This document shows, piece after piece, positions 6,237-6,664 of a stretch of 6,664 bases of DNA (its first letter is position 1; every line of letters starts with the position of its first letter). The notes under the pieces are model-generated. The model worked only from the letters and a program-made list of their open reading frames with translations, made no database searches and was not told the origin of the DNA. This DNA is from Chitinophagales bacterium (lineage in GTDB: Bacteria > Bacteroidota > Bacteroidia > Chitinophagales > UBA10324): positions 1 through 6,664 of the forward strand of contig JACCZV010000161.1 of NCBI GenBank assembly GCA_013695775.1. The letters are read 5' to 3'. The translations under genes were made by a program, and so were the position numbers.

Positions 6237-6664
6237 CTATTCCACCGTCACACTCTTTGCCAGATTTCTTGGCTGATCAACATTGCATCCACGCAATACT
6301 GCAATATGATAGGCGAGCAATTGAAGAGGTATCACAGAAAGTAAGGGTGTAAGGGGCTCTTCGGTCTCAGGAATCTCTATTACAAACTCTGCCAGGTCGC
6401 GAATGATCTGATCACCACTCGAAACAATTGCAATGATGCGTCCTTTCCGTGCTTTTACTTCCTGAATGTTGCTGATGATTTTATCGTAAGGTCCGCCCTT
6501 TGTTGCCAATACCACCACAGGCATTTCTTCATCTATTAAAGCAATAGGTCCATGCTTCATCTCTGCGGCAGGGTAGCCTTCAGCATGGATGTAAGAAATT
6601 TCCTTCAACTTCAGTGCGCCCTCTAAACCCACAGGAAAATTATAGCCGCGACCCAGGTAAAGGA
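6237..6664 (-). CDS. glmS: Glutamine-fructose-6-phosphate aminotransferase, C-terminal part
   Basis: GlmS makes glucosamine 6-phosphate from fructose 6-phosphate and glutamine, the first step to UDP-GlcNAc for peptidoglycan and lipopolysaccharide. The window holds the last 141 codons of a protein normally about 610 long. The N-terminal glutaminase domain and first SIS domain lie beyond the right edge. Visible are the end of the isomerase domain with LGRGYNFP, then LEGALKLKEISYIHAE, which contains the counterparts of E. coli Glu481, Lys485 and Glu488. KHGPIALID carries the sugar-ring-opening His504 counterpart, and the C-terminus DQPRNLAKSVTVE carries the Lys603 counterpart. The frame is open to the right edge, so the GTG at 6632 (in FPVGLEG) is internal and not a start. 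The gene converges on the dismutase gene. Its promoter and 5' leader are outside the window. Confidence 0.96.
   Translation of the reverse strand, partial: LYLGRGYNFPVGLEGALKLKEISYIHAEGYPAAEMKHGPIALIDEEMPVVVLATKGGPYDKIISNIQEVKARKGRIIAIVSSGDQIIRDLAEFVIEIPETEEPLTPLLSVIPLQLLAYHIAVLRGCNVDQPRNLAKSVTVE

Overview
The window reads as an ordinary chromosomal housekeeping segment from a member of the Bacteroidota, probably near the Chitinophagia/Sphingobacteriia. This is inferred from three things. The proteins look like that phylum's versions: the nitronate monooxygenase/FabK-like protein, the TolC-type porin with a 'DPTT...FVNQ' N-terminal region, and a GpsA with a GPCHAEE motif. Shine-Dalgarno sequences are almost absent before the starts. 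Two sites match the Bacteroidota -7 promoter consensus TAnnTTTG. No species can be named from the sequence alone.

Layout, left to right. (1) 1-896, plus strand: FMN-dependent nitronate monooxygenase/enoyl-reductase-like enzyme, cut by the left edge. (2) 893-4753, minus strand: a compact cluster read right to left as outer-membrane TolC-family channel, MacA/HlyD-type periplasmic adaptor, a possible 20-codon ORF, then gpsA (glycerol-3-phosphate dehydrogenase). gpsA converges on the monooxygenase and the two stop codons overlap. (3) 4754-4882: a short divergent intergenic region with a likely tolC promoter. (4) 4883-6003, plus strand: tadA (tRNA adenosine deaminase), then a Mn-type superoxide dismutase with a probable promoter of its own. 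(5) 6004-6236: non-coding convergent region with short inverted repeats and a 12-bp palindrome. (6) 6237-6664, minus strand: C-terminal end of glmS, cut by the right edge.

The TolC channel and the adaptor would form two of the three parts of an efflux/secretion pump. The inner-membrane motor (MacB-like ABC permease or RND protein) is not encoded next to them here. The other genes are independent core functions: phospholipid precursor supply (gpsA), wobble-base editing (tadA), superoxide detoxification (sod) and amino-sugar supply for the cell wall (glmS).

I found no mobile element, CRISPR array, RNA gene or defence locus, and no evidence of an undescribed system. The points most worth a second look are small: a micro-ORF in the gpsA frame separated from it by one TGA, two non-ATG starts in one cluster, the overlapping convergent stop codons, and the repeat-bearing spacer between the dismutase and glmS.
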